From Pseudomonadota bacterium (GTDB lineage Bacteria; Hydrothermota; 32-111; QNBC01), in contig JAACEC010000035.1 of NCBI GenBank assembly GCA_011682715.1, positions 1 through 14,321 of the forward strand: a DNA stretch of 14,321 nt, read 5' to 3'. Below are positions 14,267 through 14,321 of the stretch, piece by piece (positions within the stretch are counted from its first letter, which is position 1; every line of letters begins with the position of its first letter). Position numbers and translations under genes: made by a program. The notes below the pieces were generated by a model, which was not told the origin of the DNA, made no database searches, and worked only from the letters and a program-made list of their open reading frames with translations.

Positions 14267-14289
14267 AAAGGTAGTGTTCAGGGAGATGC
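14174..14289. repeat. Motif pair offset by exactly 100 nt
   Basis: GTGTTCA occurs at 14174-14180 and again at 14274-14280 in direct orientation. Three nucleotides after the first is GCATCTC (14183-14189); three after the second is its reverse complement GAGATGC (14283-14289). Each pair follows one of the quasi-palindromic 24-mers at nearly the same distance. This suggests two related copies of one unit, with its self-complementary pieces in opposite orientation. Confidence 0.5.
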
Positions 14290-14321
14290 CGAAATAAATG
14301 CACGATGATAGATTTTTCTCT

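Larger units (their letters stand above)
13879..14321. other. Gene-free region with structured repeats
   Basis: About 440 nt with no credible protein gene. It holds the promoter-like sequence at 13893-13920 and a possible nested pairing: CTTACC (13946-13951) with GGTAAG (14023-14028), and ATTAG (13965-13969) with CTAAT (14018-14022). It also holds a palindromic element (14041-14135) and a pair of inverted quasi-palindromes (14142-14266). I see no signature of RNase P, tmRNA, SRP or 6S RNA. The last 30 nt show nothing recognisable. Confidence 0.6.

Overview
The window reads as ordinary chromosome from an AT-rich, Gram-negative-type bacterium, flanked at both ends by mobile or repetitive DNA. 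A signal-peptide protein that looks like an outer-membrane beta-barrel argues for a diderm. The genes are tightly packed, with overlapping or abutting ends. Arginine is mostly AGA/AGG and isoleucine is often ATA. Gln-tRNA appears to be made by the GatCAB route. I cannot name the species. A poorly cultivated lineage (for example WOR-3/TA06/Cloacimonadota-like) fits the style, but this is inference only.

Layout: (1) 1-149 is the 3' end of a REP-associated Y1 (RAYT-type) transposase. (2) 150-353 is a regulatory region with three TGACATTT-like repeats, an extended -10 promoter and an intrinsic terminator inside the 5' leader. (3) 354-734 is a small protein that resembles the cobalamin-binding subunit of B12-dependent mutases but lacks the cobalamin-ligand histidine. 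(4) 780-7429 is a plus-strand operon: a PcrA/UvrD helicase whose promoter lies so close to the ATG that the mRNA may be leaderless, then gatC, gatA, gatB and a long-form class II aldolase, with 0 to 3 nt between genes. (5) 7426-10760 is a convergent minus-strand operon of overlapping genes in the order acyl-CoA thioesterase, maf, mtnA, putative outer-membrane barrel. (6) 10824-13526 is a divergent plus-strand operon with a consensus promoter: an MscS channel, an M42 aminopeptidase and a C39/BtrH_N-like protein without an obvious catalytic Cys or His. (7) 13554-13848 holds tRNA-Leu(CAA), tRNA-Lys(UUU) and tRNA-Glu(UUC) with two promoters and a strong terminator. (8) 13879-14321 has no credible protein gene. 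It holds a promoter-like sequence, a nested palindromic element and a pair of quasi-palindromic 24-mers in perfect inverted orientation, with further motif pairs 100 nt apart.

Functionally, most genes are housekeeping: DNA repair, tRNA amidation, central carbon metabolism, methionine salvage, nucleotide-pool sanitation, osmotic protection and peptide turnover. The features most worth a second look are the ligand-less B12-type domain with its leader terminator, the palindrome overlapping the pcrA promoter, the apparently inactive C39-like protein, and the structured repeat region at the right end. The RAYT fragment at the opposite end gives a possible, unproven, link to REP-like palindromes.
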